From the NCBI GenBank assembly GCA_027422505.1, contig JAPQWV010000002.1, positions 26,948,501 through 27,012,500 on the forward strand: a stretch of 64,000 nt of DNA. The letters run 5' to 3'. Shown piece after piece: positions 22,866 through 35,285 of the stretch (the stretch's first letter is position 1; each line of letters opens with the position of its first letter). Made by a program: the position numbers and the translations under genes. The stretch is from Craterostigma plantagineum (Eukaryota; Streptophyta; Magnoliopsida; Lamiales; Linderniaceae). The notes under the pieces were generated by a model that saw only the letters and a list, made by a program, of their open reading frames with translations, searched no databases and had not been told where the DNA came from.

Positions 22866-25800
22866 TAACCTATATTTCCCAAATAAGTTAATTGTTGGTC
22901 TCTTTCAGATGGTCAAATATGTTTTGCTGTTGCTGTAGGCATCTTCACATATCATTCTTTATTCTGTTATGATTCCAAAGTATTCATGAGGCTAAGTGGC
23001 TAAAAGACAACCACGCATAAATCAACATGTGATTAGTGCTGGAATTTTTCTTAAACTTGGCCAGTTTGTATGTTTATGAAAGTATATTTTTTCTCCATCT
23101 AAGAACCAGAATGCGTTCAAGACCCCTACTAAACACTGTCATGTCTCAATATAGACCTCAAATACATTCAAACATAAAGAGAACTGATAATATTTACCAT
23201 AGCAACACGATGGCCAGATGTTTGAAGAGTCGAAATAGCACCAGATTTCTGCTGGGGTGTTAAAGAACCATTGACAAACTCATTTCCTATCCCAACAGTC
23301 CTTGCTACAGCTGCAACTGCCTCTTCCCTGTCCCCTGACAGGAGGATTGTACTAATCCCCATCTGATGAAGTCTTTAAAATATTCAAAGAAAAAACATGA
23401 GACAACTCCCAGAGATAAACATATGTAAATTTTTTAGGCATCCAACTACAAATGAGTTTATTTTAAAAAATAAAGGTTATGAAGATTTTTTATCTATGAG
23501 AAAGTAGTACCTTGTAATCGTATACTCGGCATCATGTCTTAGATTGTCTGAAATTACAATAGCACCAATGATTCCTTCTCCTTCTCTACCAACATAAACA
23601 GTTGTTCTCGAATGGTTGGATGACGAAAAATCAGTGGATATTTGATGTATCACAGATTGCTCAAGTTCCTTCAATTCAGAGAGGCTTGTTTTTCTCTGAA
23701 ACCGTTCGTTAACCCAGCTTAATTTTCCAACGGCAACTAAAAACCCATCCACTTCTGCTAACGCTCCAGACCCCGGTTCAGCTAGTTGCCCACTTGTACT
23801 AGGAATATTCAAGTTCATTGATTCAGCTTTAGCTATAATAGCCTTTGCAATTGGATGAGACGCTGTTTTTTCCACTGCAGCGGCAAGACGAAGTACTTCA
23901 GAGTCTCCATGACCCAAAGATGCAACCGCGGATACAGTAGGTTTCCCCTCAGTAAGAGTTCCCGTCTGAGATTTGAAACACACCGATAAAACAATCAATT
24001 AGAGTAATATCAAAAGAAGCTGTATCAAAACTTATATCTTCACTTCTTAGACTATGTTTATCAATGACCCGGACAACCGGTTGTGCAATATAATTAAATA
24101 AAATAAATCAAACAAGTAAATATTCCCCACAACCTTCCACACCCGGTTGGTGGACCAACCTGGTTCACCAACCGGTTGTGCACAGTTTTCAAAGCTGTTT
24201 TTGTGACTTTTATTGATTTTTATGATACATTTAATTATCTATTAAAATTTTATTTTAATTTTTTTACCAAAATTTTTCCCTACAAATAGAGACTAATATT
24301 GCTACATTTTGAGTCACAATTTCAAATTATCTATTTTTCTATTATATTCTATAATCTATCATAATTCATATTATTTTTCTATCTCCAATGACCAAAGTAT
24401 CTAAATTTTATATCATATAATGTAATCTATTTTAAACATTCAAATACTACTAAAAATAATTATAAAATATAAATATGATAGGTCGTGTTGGGTTGTTGAT
24501 AAAGTATGAAAATTGTTGAGGTGTAGGTTGTTAATGTGGAAGAGAGAAAAATTAATATTTTATTCTCATGACCGGTTGTGAAGGCATGGATAAACATAGT
24601 CTTATCAGGGAAATAGCAAAAGCATGCATGACATACTTTGTCCAGAGTGACATGGTCTATGCCAGCCAGTCGTTCCAATACATCTCCTCCTCGAATAAGA
24701 AGTCCTTGTTTTGCACCTAAAGTAAACGGAAATACGAAGATTTAACTTCCAGATATAAGGCTCACTTCACAAGTTACCATAAACATTCAAACATCTGCAA
24801 GAAACTGCTGCCATCAGATTACAACATAAAAATATAAAATAAAAAAAGTGCTCCGTCTTTATAGAAAGCTCAGATTACATTGCAATCAAAGTTATGTTAA
24901 TAATGGCAAATTAGGTGGAAAACAAAGAAATAGCATTGGAACTCAAGGAGTGCAACTATCCATCAAGAATAAAAAGACCAAAGTAGCAGAAATGGTACAC
25001 AATTTGGAAAATTTATAGCGACGAGGAAAACGATGATGAGCCAAAACCACGTGTCAACATTCAACAGCGAATGACACTCGTTTTTAAGAACATACCAAGA
25101 GAGGTTCCGACAAGAATCGCAGTTGGTGTTGCAAGTCCCAAAGCACATGGACACGACACAACCTGGAAAATAAATTAGTAAAAAGGTGACTTCTTATTCT
25201 CGGTCATCCGGCAAACCGAATACATGAGTAGACATATAAATGGTGTTATACTTAGAAAACAAGACAAAAACAGTCATATATGTTCTTTTTCATCGCTTCA
25301 GGAGGATGTAATATCCAAAACGAAAGCAGGAAGTTGTTTAAGGATGAGCTTATATAAATATTCTCCAAAAAAAAGTACATTTGCTAACTAACCATCCTCA
25401 GTACTTGATGCAAGTGTCAAGTATCTGTGAAAACATAAATAGATTAATATGCCTCAGTTTCACAGGTACTAACCAACACATCAACTGCAAGCTTCATGCT
25501 CAACAGGAGAGAGTTCCCATCTGGCCCAGCTATGTCATTAAGCAGAACATCTGGAAAGACGTGTGTTCCAATGTAATACCTGGAAAGGACACCACCACAC
25601 CATGAGGCTACTGGACACAAATCCACGTTGCACAACATTCACCAGTTTACCGAATAATAACATATAACTTAAATAATGAATAATTAGGATGTGATATAAT
25701 TTGTTAATTTGGTACATTCTCCATAACAAAGTAAAAGTGCAAGTCAGAAGATTGCAGTCTGAAAGTATTGTAAAATGACACGGCGAATAGAAAGCGAGAT

Positions 25801-28800
25801 AGGACAAGCCAGTTAGCAAGAGACTGCTCCAGCTAGCAAGAGAAAGAGAAGATTAAATGCGAGGGACGCAAAAAAAAAATTATGTCAAATATATACATAT
25901 TTGATATAAGAATAATAACAACTTTAATAATAATCATTATACGACTAAGCCTAAGTTAAGATGGCCGCATATTGAAATTGTTTTCACCTACCAAAATGCA
26001 AATGTGGTTGCAGATAATGCCATGACGCTATATACAAAGGGGCCAGCAATTGAATCAGCGAGCCTCTGAATAGGTGCTTCACGTCCTTGAGCATCTTCGA
26101 CCTTCAATAAAGATGATAAATTGTTATAGAAATACATAAAAAAAGGCATGGAATTTGTTAAAAAAAAAAAAACTATATGCAATTGTGATGCAAAAAGGTA
26201 AATATTATGCCCGGCTATCTTTGATTGTGTGTGTGGAGGTGTGAAAGTAGATTGCGAGCACCATGTTGACAATCTTGGCTATTGTAGAATTTGAACCAGT
26301 GGACGTCGCCGCTATTCTTAAAGGACCATCCTGCGAAAAAATGCGCATCGAGGCAGTTCAGTCTGAAAAAATAATACTCAATAACGGAAGATAACACAGT
26401 TTCTAACAGATGTACTCATAGTTAGGTGCTTAGCTAGATGTTAACTACTATCGATATAATCAATCACTTTCATTACCAAAAGATCTTGAGGTTTCATTTA
26501 ACAGCCTCTGGCTGTCTATTTGAATCAAGATCCAGAAAACTCACAAATCCAGGACCAAAGGATAAAAAAAGCTTAGAAATAGCATCATACCCAGTTTATT
26601 GTTCCTGCTGACACACTAAGGTCTTTTTCTTTGAATACAGGAAGGGATTCACCTGTGAGCATGGATTCATCTACCACGCTACGACCAGCAATGACTTTCC
26701 CCTGTGCAGATAAACTTACTACTTGAATTGCTTAACCATGAAAACACATCAGAGACATCTACATCAAGCACCAACAATTCCTCCACTCTGACTGCTTCTT
26801 CACATAGTCATACACAATTTTCGATGAACAAAATTACTTTGGATATTGAATTTTAATATTTACTGCTACCAAAAACTAGAATACATGAATCGTTGCAATT
26901 ATTAACAAAAATTCACAAGGCTTAAGACATCAAAATGAATGTCACTTACATATGGATTAAAAACTCAATGAAGAACTCGTACTAGAAATAAAGTTGTGAT
27001 TGACTGCCCAAAGTGCACGGTAAAACATCTTTTCAGTTTCATGTTCAAGTATAAAAAGAGAAACTCACATCCACAGGGATAGTTTCTCCGGGCAAAACCA
27101 AAAGAGAGTCACCGACTCGAATGTCGTCAGTCGGCACTTCAATGCACAATGCATCAGAGCTAAGAACACTGTCAGCGGAGACATCACTTGCAGAGGAATT
27201 ATTAATCACAAGTCGTGACTTAGTAGATATCAGGGACTGCAGCATCAAATGATCAACATATTATTGAGTTAATGATAGTTTCGATTACACAAAAGCAAAT
27301 ATTAAAACTACCACACTATCATGTAATAATGACAGATCAAATAGAACTGTCGTTTTATATTATAAATGCAGATGTTACATAATCTAGAACATTAAGCATG
27401 GAACAACTACAACTTATATTGCATTCCTCGATTTTATATGGAGGTCTAAACATCACTACAAGTAGTACAACTCGATTAAAAGAAACGATGCACGGCATAA
27501 TCTTACTAATAGCTCGTTCATGTCACTAGATGCCTTGATCCTGGCACTTTCCTCAAGTGAACGACCAAGAAGGATAAATCCGAGAAGCATGACCTGCATG
27601 CTTAAAAATCATTTAATCAAAATAAGAAACATAATTACAACACAGGTGACTGTGTTGCTTGCTTTCTCTGGATAAACAAACTTAATCGGCCCAACTATTA
27701 CACGGTGAATTGAGGTTCATATACGAGGGAGATGTTAACTAACAGGGAATCGTACCGGTTCATCAAAAAATGTGGCGTTCCACTGGAGGTCTGGATTGAT
27801 GAGTGACACCTAGAAGATATGAAAGTAATCAGCAAGCCAAAAGGCAGACAATAAATTTGAAACATTATCGTGACGTGAGTAAATCAGCACATCGACATCC
27901 TTACCGCACTTATTGCAAATGCAGCCATGGAACCAAAGCCAACGAGTGAGTTCATATTTGGTGAACCCTTTCTAAACGACTTTAATCCATCGACAAGCAA
28001 GTCTAGCATATAACAGAATACATGAGGCAGCAGCAAAGTCAGCGTAAAGTGAGAAAAAACATTTTCTTTTCAAATTTCTTGACCATATTCGTTATTTCTG
28101 AGATCAGTAAGTCACTACTTGTGATAAATAATTTAATGCACGCAGTTAGAGAACAATCTGAGTAATACAACATCGCAAACTAACCTCGGCCGGGGCCCAG
28201 CAGGGAGCCCAAAGCAAAACCACCTTTCACATAGGAATTGTGAAGAATATGGAAGATAGAACCTATACAAAATACAACCAAAACAGGGAAATGCAGTCGC
28301 AGCAGGTAAGTAAATCAACAAATATAAGAACACTAACTAGCTCTACGCCCAATAAAAGCAAGAAACTTTTCATCTCCCTGGGAAATTTTGCGCATGCCGG
28401 TCAGCACATCATGCCTTACTTAATATATAAAACTTTAAGCCGATGGGAAAATGGTGAAATGGAAGACCGACCAAATTTGAAAGTTTTCCATTCTCACCAT
28501 GACCGACATGAATTCCGATTGAATGAAGAATATGCGTCGTGTGAGCACCACAACATAACGCCACGAGCGTCCAAGCAAAAGCCACTCTGTTCCTACTCTT
28601 AACAAGCAATTCGTCCTTCTTCTTTACAGTTTCCTGCCATTTCCTCACCTTTTCCTCCACTCCCGTCCCCGTAGGCCTCTGACGAGCGTCGAATCCACTC
28701 GCCGTTACTCTCGCCGCCAGCTCGTCGGCCACGGCATCATAAATTCCCTCCTTGAGCTTGATCGCGGCGGTCTCGGTGAGCATGTTGACCACGACAGATT

Positions 28801-29083
28801 CCACGCGGTCGTCAGCCGATAGAATCGACTTCACGCGCGTCACGCAGGCACCGCACATCATTCCCGAGACGTCTAATAGCACGGTGGAGCTAAAAGAGGC
28901 TTGATCGGTGTTGTTATCCTGATTCTTCTGTGGCTTGAGCTCGACTGCTTTGGAGAATACGCGAGTTGAAAATGTAGGAAAGCTGGTTGAATGATTTCGT
29001 TTAGTGAGAGGAGGAAGCAAGCGGTGTCGGTCTTGGTGGAGAGGTGAAAGAGATAGGCGGAGGAGAGTAGTTGCGGCGGACAT
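21648..29083 (-). CDS. PAA2: Chloroplast Cu-transporting P1B-ATPase PAA2/HMA8, coding exon broken by a SINE
   Basis: Thylakoid copper pump feeding plastocyanin. Exons: 29083-28498, 28262-28185, 28002-27905, 27809-27756, 27593-27507, 27236-27069, 26701-26591, 26330-26262, 26101-25992, 25579-25474, 25162-25096, 24716-24637, 23965-23511, 23372-23198, 22693-22297, 22182-22032, 21763-21648. Without the SINE this is 2643 nt (880 aa), the family length. A plastid transit peptide precedes the HMA domain with GMMCGAC (Cys 77 and 80). Other motifs: TGES (373-376), membrane CPC (493-495), DKTGTLT (Asp 537), SHP (His ~575), GDGINDAP (750-757). The C-terminal helices are intact past the break (FAMTPSLSGG, ALSSIFVVTNSLLLQ). 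The 22297-22693 exon contains a 258-bp SINE that puts poly-Phe and a stop after residue ~770, removing the last two helices. Confidence 0.93.
22370..22627 (+). mobile_element. tRNA-derived SINE with 39-nt poly(A), inside a PAA2 exon
   Basis: The insert is flanked by AATCTGT at 22363-22369 and 22628-22634, a 7-bp target duplication. It begins TTAGTGGCCAAGCTGAGG (A-box-like) followed by GGTTCGAACCCC at about 22418 (a textbook B box). This is the pol III promoter spacing of tRNA-derived SINEs. It ends in an uninterrupted poly(A) (22591-22629, its last two A shared with the duplication). It is antisense to PAA2. The perfect duplication and pure A tail suggest a young insertion. Confidence 0.92.
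22819..22863. repeat. (TA)n microsatellite in a PAA2 intron
   Basis: About 22 TA units in the intron between the exons ending at 23198 and starting at 22693. Confidence 0.95.
24050..24601. mobile_element. Tourist-like MITE in a PAA2 intron, TSD TTA
   Basis: Ends GACTATGTTTATC and GATAAACATAGTC are perfect inverted repeats of 13 bp, flanked by TTA at 24047-24049 and 24602-24604. The 3-bp TTA duplication is typical of PIF/Harbinger (Tourist). The ACCGGTTGTG subterminal word occurs at both ends. At 552 bp with no frame, it is non-autonomous. It sits in the intron just before the DKTG-encoding exon junction. Confidence 0.88.
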
Positions 29084-29482
29084 GGTCTCGATCGACGGTG
29101 TAATGACTAATGGCTGCTATCGGAGGACTGGTTGGTGTTGAAGTTGAGTTGTACGTTTGTGGAAGCACGTGCGACATGTGGTAATTGTTTGCGCGTGGGG
29201 ATAAGATGGGGATGAAAATGTATCTTAATTGTATAATATTGGATGGAAATTAGCAACATGTGATCATTTATAATTGTGGATTGGTGGTAGTTGGCTGACT
29301 GATAATTTTGCGATGTTGTAGACAAATAACTAACTAATTAAAAAATTTATTGGAAAAGGGAAGAATATAATAATTTTAGGATGACTCCTAGTTATTCTAT
29401 TCAATGGATGGTCCACTCCGGATGAATTAGGATTTAGGAGACTTCGAAATAACTGATGAGACAATTAATTTTTTTTATTATT
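29084..29482. promoter_or_regulatory. Upstream region of PAA2
   Basis: AT-rich DNA upstream of the PAA2 start. No specific motif is certain. The spacer to the next gene on the right is largely made of two hAT elements. Confidence 0.4.
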
Positions 29483-29490
29483 GTTGCAGG

Positions 29491-30058
29491 CAAGGTTCTG
29501 ATACCGGATTTCCGAACTAGACCGGAAATTTTAGTGGTTTAAGGTTTAATGGTTTAACCGGTATAAAATCGGTGTAAAACCGTTACCTCTAGATTTAATA
29601 AATATGTAATTTATGAATAAATAAATCAAATAACATCGAAAAGATACATGCTTTCATGAACTTTTCTCAATTAGAATTTTATAAACATATTGAAATTGTG
29701 TTGGTAGTCAAAATTAATGATATAATAAATCTCAAAAAGTAAATTTATAAATTTCAGGGGTTAAAATGAATAAAAAGGAAATATTGGGTTATAGTGTAAT
29801 TATAAAAAAAGAAATGTAAAATGAGTGTATTAAGAATCGAACCGAGGTCTCTCGGCCCACCCACAACACCTAGACTTCAACAACTACACCAAATACACTT
29901 TTCATTATATGTATTGGTTTACTAATATTTGTATATGTTTCGCATTTTTTTCTTTTTTTTTATTAAACTTAGACCGGACCGGAACCTAACCGGATTTCCG
30001 ACGGGTTCACCGATTTCCGGTTGGAACCAGTCGGTCCGGTCCGGTCATAAAAACCCTG
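29491..30058. mobile_element. hAT MITE copy 1 (568 bp), TSD GTTGCAGG
   Basis: Flanked by GTTGCAGG at 29483-29490 and 30059-30066. Ends are CAAGGTTCTGATACCGG and ATAAAAACCCTG (reverse complement CAGGGTTTTTAT). Subterminal ACCGG/CCGGT words repeat. The 8-bp duplication identifies hAT. Its minus strand contains a tRNA-like stretch (GGTGTAGTTGTTGAAGTC ... GGTTCGATTC). Non-coding. Confidence 0.9.
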
Positions 30059-30066
30059 GTTGCAGG

Positions 30067-30635
30067 TAAGGTTTTGAAAATCGGACCGGACCGGCCGGTT
30101 CCGACTGGAAACTAGTGAACCGGACCGCAAATTAGGTCCGATTCCGGTCCAGTCTAAGTTTTAATTTAAATAAAAAAGAAAAACAAAAATTATATAATAT
30201 AAAAATAGAATAAAGATGTTGATCTGTTAATGGGGTGCAGTGGTGAAATTGTGGACTTCTATATAGTGGGCTTGGGTTCTATTCCTCTTAAAACACTTAT
30301 TTTTTGTTTTACAATTAACTAATATGGACCAATTTGTTATTTTTATTTAGATTTGACCCCATATTTAATTTCGGAGCCCTTGATATAATTAATTTCAACT
30401 ACCAACACAATTTATTTATGTAATTTTGACCCTTAATTTTATAAAATCTAATATATAAAAAGTTACTAAATAACCATCTATATAATCTATGTTATTTTAG
30501 TTGATTCAATCACAAAATATGTATTAACAATATTTAAAGATACCGGTTTGATTCCGATTTTATACCGGTTAAATCATTAAACCTTAAACCACTAAAATTT
30601 TCGGTCCGGTTCGAAAACCCGGTTTGAGAACCATG
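30067..30635. mobile_element. hAT MITE copy 2 (569 bp), inverted relative to copy 1, same TSD
   Basis: Flanked by GTTGCAGG at 30059-30066 (shared with copy 1) and 30636-30643. Its right end, read in reverse complement (CATGGTTCTCAAACCGG ... AATTTTAGTGGTTTAAGG), aligns with the left end of copy 1 (CAAGGTTCTGATACCGG ... AATTTTAGTGGTTTAAGG). It is therefore the same family in opposite orientation, similar in length and clearly diverged in sequence. The plus strand has the matching tRNA-like segment (GTGCAGTGGTGAAATTG ... GGGTTCTATTCC). Confidence 0.88.
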
Positions 30636-30643
30636 GTTGCAGG

Positions 30644-31155
30644 TAGAGTAAATCCTTCATTATGCAAAATATGAATTGTAAGATGGGGACTTTCATTACA
30701 GGCCCCGTCAAAAGTTTCATTTAGGATTTCAGGAAAAAAATTAGGTTAAGATTCGATTTCTGCGGTACCAGTTCACTGCTGTGAAATAACACTATGTTAA
30801 AATTTTGTAACACAAAACAATCATCGCTACCAGTTAATGATTACCGATACTAGTTTATTTATGCAGTACCACTTTATTGTTCTGAAATAACAATATGTTG
30901 AAAGTTTGTAACACAAAACGATCATCATATACCAGTTCATATAATGTTTATACTATCTTTTCAACTTAGGTCCTTATCTCTAAATTTTACAGAAATTGGG
31001 AACGAAAGTTTTTTTTCAGACAGTGACTGAATCTTAAATTAAATTTTTAACGGACCTTAATTCAAATATACCCGTAAAAATATTTATTAACAAAACTGGA
31101 TAAGACAGCCAGCCGTTCCCCCCTCCACAGTCCACTCTTTTTTTCCACCGCCAAG
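30644..31155. promoter_or_regulatory. Upstream region of the plastid unknown-function gene
   Basis: AT-rich. A diverged direct repeat of ~95 bp (CACTGCTGTGAAATAACACTATG near 30775 and TTATTGTTCTGAAATAACAATATG near 30872, each followed by TTGTAACACAAAAC) suggests a small local duplication. No gene is seen. Confidence 0.4.
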
Positions 31156-32757
31156 ATGAGGACTGCGGCGCACTCCTCCTCCTTCGCTTCTGTTATTTCA
31201 GGCCCGAGAGGACGGCAAAGTTCAAGCTCCGTAGCGAGATGTTCTATTACACGCCAAAGCAGACGGGTCGTCTCATTATCTGTCGTTTTCCTCCACTTTT
31301 CCTCTCTATCTCATGGTGCGCCTTACACATGTATGCACATCAGTCTTAGTTTTCCTCTTTCTTTCTTATGCTATGAAAAAAGAAATATATGTTAACTTTT
31401 TTTGTTGTTTGATTGTGGTGCCTGCAGAAGCAAGGAGTGCCAGCATTTTAGACAAGTACGTCAAGAAGTATGTATCGGGGATCCTTTTTCTTTTTATTTT
31501 TGTTGTTATGTTGCTTTGATTTCTGGCTAGTGTTTTTTTTTTCGTATATTGAGTTTTTATTTCTTTCCTTTGCTTTGCTTTCGCCTGCTGAGTGCACTTG
31601 TCGTTGCGGTTATTTGTTTTTTTGTTGTTGCTTTTTGCACCAATCAAAGGAAAAAACTTGATCCGCTTGAGGTGTACGTACCAGCTGTTATATTGACGGA
31701 GATGCAGATCAAGGAGTTAGGTAATCGCCTTTGTTAAACTCTAGTTCTGTTTTGTTGATCTATCATTAATGTGGATATGTGGAAGGTGTGATGTGATTGA
31801 AGCAATCAACCTAGGAAGGATTGATTGCTTCATCTGAGTGTTATATGGACGCAGATAATCTCTCAGTATATGCTGTCGTCTCCAAGAATGCTGCTCACAA
31901 GTAGTAGTATACTGTACCACGATCGATCAATTAGTTATCCTCTGATGTCCCAGTATTGTTGTTTGACTTTGAACTCTACAGATTATGATTTATGACTGAA
32001 ATGAGCTGCTAATTAATATAGGGCAAAATCTGGAAGTTGATGAGCCTAAATTCTCTGATTGCCGCAACCTCTTGAGAAGAGGCCCTGCATCATCTCTTCG
32101 CATAAATATAAGAGCAGTAAGTCGATGATAATTGTTTGTTGGGTTGTTATTAATTTGCTTGCTCGTGATTTGTTGATGTTATCGCGATGGCTTGCTCGCT
32201 CTGCTGCACTTCAGGTAGCACAATATGCCTCTGATGCGGGGAATGGAAAGAATGCCTTCAGGGAAGTCGATCAATGTTTAAGGTATGCATCTCCATTAAC
32301 ATACCATTAGTTTTTATTTGTTAAGGTAAATCTTGCGTCCAGTGAGATGAGAAGACGGTAAAATATACAACACGAGTAAATAAATTTTTTACTACTGATA
32401 ATGGTAGAGCCTTGGAAGAACTCGACTCTCTTCTTTTGCGTGCATCAAGAAGCGAATCCCAAGCTGCATCAGTAGAATCAATGAAGGCAAAAGTAGGTGC
32501 GGCGCTCGACGCATTAAACAGGTAATAATAAACTTGTTACATTTCCTTGCATGTGAAACCATCCAATCAATGGGTTCCTAATTCATATCCACAGCCTTTT
32601 GGAAACCGTACCTGAGGAAGTACTTAACAAGGGGAAGGCAATGGCCGATGCCTACGCCAATCCACGGGAAGATGATGATGATGATGGTGATTATAGATCG
32701 GAGGACCCTCAGTTGAAGCAGTTGGAAAAATATTGTTCTGAAACTTTGTATTACTGA
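31156..32757 (+). CDS. Plastid-targeted conserved plant protein of unknown function (DUF7880-like)
   Basis: Exons: 31156-31315, 31428-31467, 31650-31720, 32022-32116, 32215-32282, 32408-32521, 32595-32757; 711 nt, 236 aa, all phases matching. The N-terminus is Ser/Arg-rich (MRTAAHSSSFASV, then TRQSRRVVSLSVVFLHFSS), like a bipartite plastid/lumen presequence ending before EARSASILDKYVKK. The mature part is helical with KKLDPLEVYVPAVILTEMQI, LLRRGPASSLRINIRAVAQY, ALEELDSLLLRASRS and VESMKAKVGAALDALNSLL. It ends in an acidic run DDDDDG. These blocks match, from memory, a one-copy plant family annotated only as DUF7880 or thylakoid-lumen-like; the name should be checked. No catalytic motif. Convergent with the kinase gene. 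Confidence 0.85.
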
Positions 32758-33055
32758 TCTGATATATATTATTCAACATGATTATTCTGAAATTACGAGA
32801 CCAGGCATTTAGTCCTTGGGCCTATTTCGAGAGAGTAACAACTGCCGTCCATCGAACTATTTATGGTTCGGCTCGGAGCTAGCGAGGCCTTCACATTAAG
32901 AAAACGCAGGCATTTATTATTCTGAAGGGCGCAATCTGAAGGCCAAGTAAACTTCAGTTATTGAACAATAATTGTCTGTGTGCGCGCGCATCAATCATTA
33001 ATTCAAGGAGTGAAAAATAAAAAATCTGCATCAGGCTTAACATATTGGTCAAAAC
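32758..33055. other. Convergent intergenic region
   Basis: About 300 bp between the stop codons of two tail-to-tail genes; contains their 3' UTRs only, as far as I can see. Confidence 0.6.
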
Positions 33056-35238
33056 TCAGGCATGAAAATTAATCTCTGTGAATAATCTAGTCTCGACAAT
33101 CCTCAAAACGGAGTTTATCTCGCCGAATGCTGGTCTGTTTGCAGGTTCTTGATGCCATGATTGTTCGATAAGCTCGATGAGAATGTCCGATTCTTCAATA
33201 TCAGGCTTTACTATGGTTGGCCTAAGCCCGTTCTCTGCTACTTCATAGGCTATCTGTTCATGAATTTATGGAAGGAAAATATTAACCTGATTCATTGCAA
33301 GGAAAACAAAACCACTTATCGAACCAAATTTCAATATTTATTGGTGAAGCATACAAATAATGTTGTTGTACCTTGGAAGGCCCGTAATCCTTATCGATAT
33401 AAGGATATTCCCCGGTGATTAGCTCGTTCAATATCACACCAAAACTGTAGACGTCGCACTTCTCATCGTACGGGGCACACCTGATCACCTCAGGTGCCAT
33501 GTAAACAAACGTACCTATTTTTTTTATTACAGGTTTTCTTTTTATTATTAGTAATATTTCAAGCTCGATATAAATAAGCAGAAAGCTAATGAATGATGAA
33601 CCTGTTTCCCCAGTAAGGGCCTTTTCGCCGTCGGCCAAATATCTGGCATGCCCAAAGTCTGCCACTTTGACGTGAAAAGCATCGTCCAAGAAAATGTTGC
33701 TTGGCTTCAAATCTCGGTGAAGGATCATCTTGGGCTTACTCTCATGCAAATACTGCATGGCCTGAGAAATCTCCAAAGCCTTGATGATTCTGTCCCTCAA
33801 ATGTGGAAGTGGAACCGTTCTTTCCTTTTGCCTCTTCCCTGGACCATGAAGCCAATCTTTTAGAGTGGTACTGAAAAACTCAGTGATAATCCAGCAATGC
33901 TCGGGTGGATCGAGACTTGCACCAATCAAGTGCAGCACATATGGATGCCTCTGCCTTGAGAGCGTCTCCACTTCCTGGGCAAAGAAGCTCACACCGTTTT
34001 CGTTGCTTTGAAAGAAATCGAGGTACATGCATTTGATGGCAACGTTGAGTCCTCTCCATTTCCCTCTGTATACATCTGCCGTGCTGCCTTGCGCTGATAG
34101 ATGTTGCAGCTCAATCTGTTCACCATCGATCTTTCTATTAGATATTATTATTGCCTCTACTAAGACCATCTCCAACCGATAAACCCATTTTCAAATTCAA
34201 AATGCGATATTTGTCACATCAAACCGTAATTCTTCTTCAACCATCAAACTTATTCCTAAACTCAAAAGAATATTCTCAAATACTCTCCTTCACACAACTT
34301 TTACAACTTTACACTACCGCCTGCATATTTTATAGCTTCACAAATTGAAACAAAGAAAATTTAAAATACTATTTCGGTATTAATAAATAATTTTAAGTAT
34401 TAGGTTAACAATATTAAACATTATTTACTTATCATGCAATTTAAAGGAATAAAATAAATAGAATATAATAGACTAATTAAAGCATTTTGGGTTAAAAATA
34501 AATTATTTGTTGATCTTGGGTCTTTTTGAAAGAGCTAGAAACCTTTAGGTAGATGAATAGTACAATCGCATATTTGGGTTTTTGAGCTGAGAGAATATCT
34601 TTAAAACTCATTTTAGGTATAACTATGCGTATCGATTGGAGATGATTTTGCTGTATGCGTTTCAGTTTAGCGCATGATTGGAGAAGCTCTAACTAGTTTT
34701 CCTCTAGTTATATAATATGTGTACGGATGTTGTAGATAATACCTCGTGAGGTTCTATGTACCATCCATTAGTTTTAGCTTCATGTACTAAAGCTGATAGG
34801 TCCCAGGCTCCGGCGGATTGGCAGCAGTGGTCTAGAGCAGCAGCAGGCGATGATGCAACGATTGTTGATGAGTTTCGAATTGTGGAATGAGTGAGAGAGG
34901 AGAAATCTCGGAGGATTATTTGCTCGTCTTCCTTAATGTTACTGAGTATCTGCTCTAAGAAGCCCTTCTCTTGTGCCACTCCCAGACAGTATCTTAAGAA
35001 GACTCGTGTCTGTTCGAGCTTAGTCTTGTACTCAACGGTCAGATCTTTCTGCTTCTGTAGTTGCTTTCCAATTACTTCAACCTTAATTGATTGAAGATAG
35101 CATAGATAAAGAAAATTATATACACAAACAAAGACAACAACTGACTGCTGCTGCAAACCCGCCCCATTATGTTTTATGTAGTGTATATATCGCTGTGGTC
35201 ATATGAATATAAAACATCAGCATGGCAATGACAAAGCT

Positions 35239-35285
<47 letters not shown>

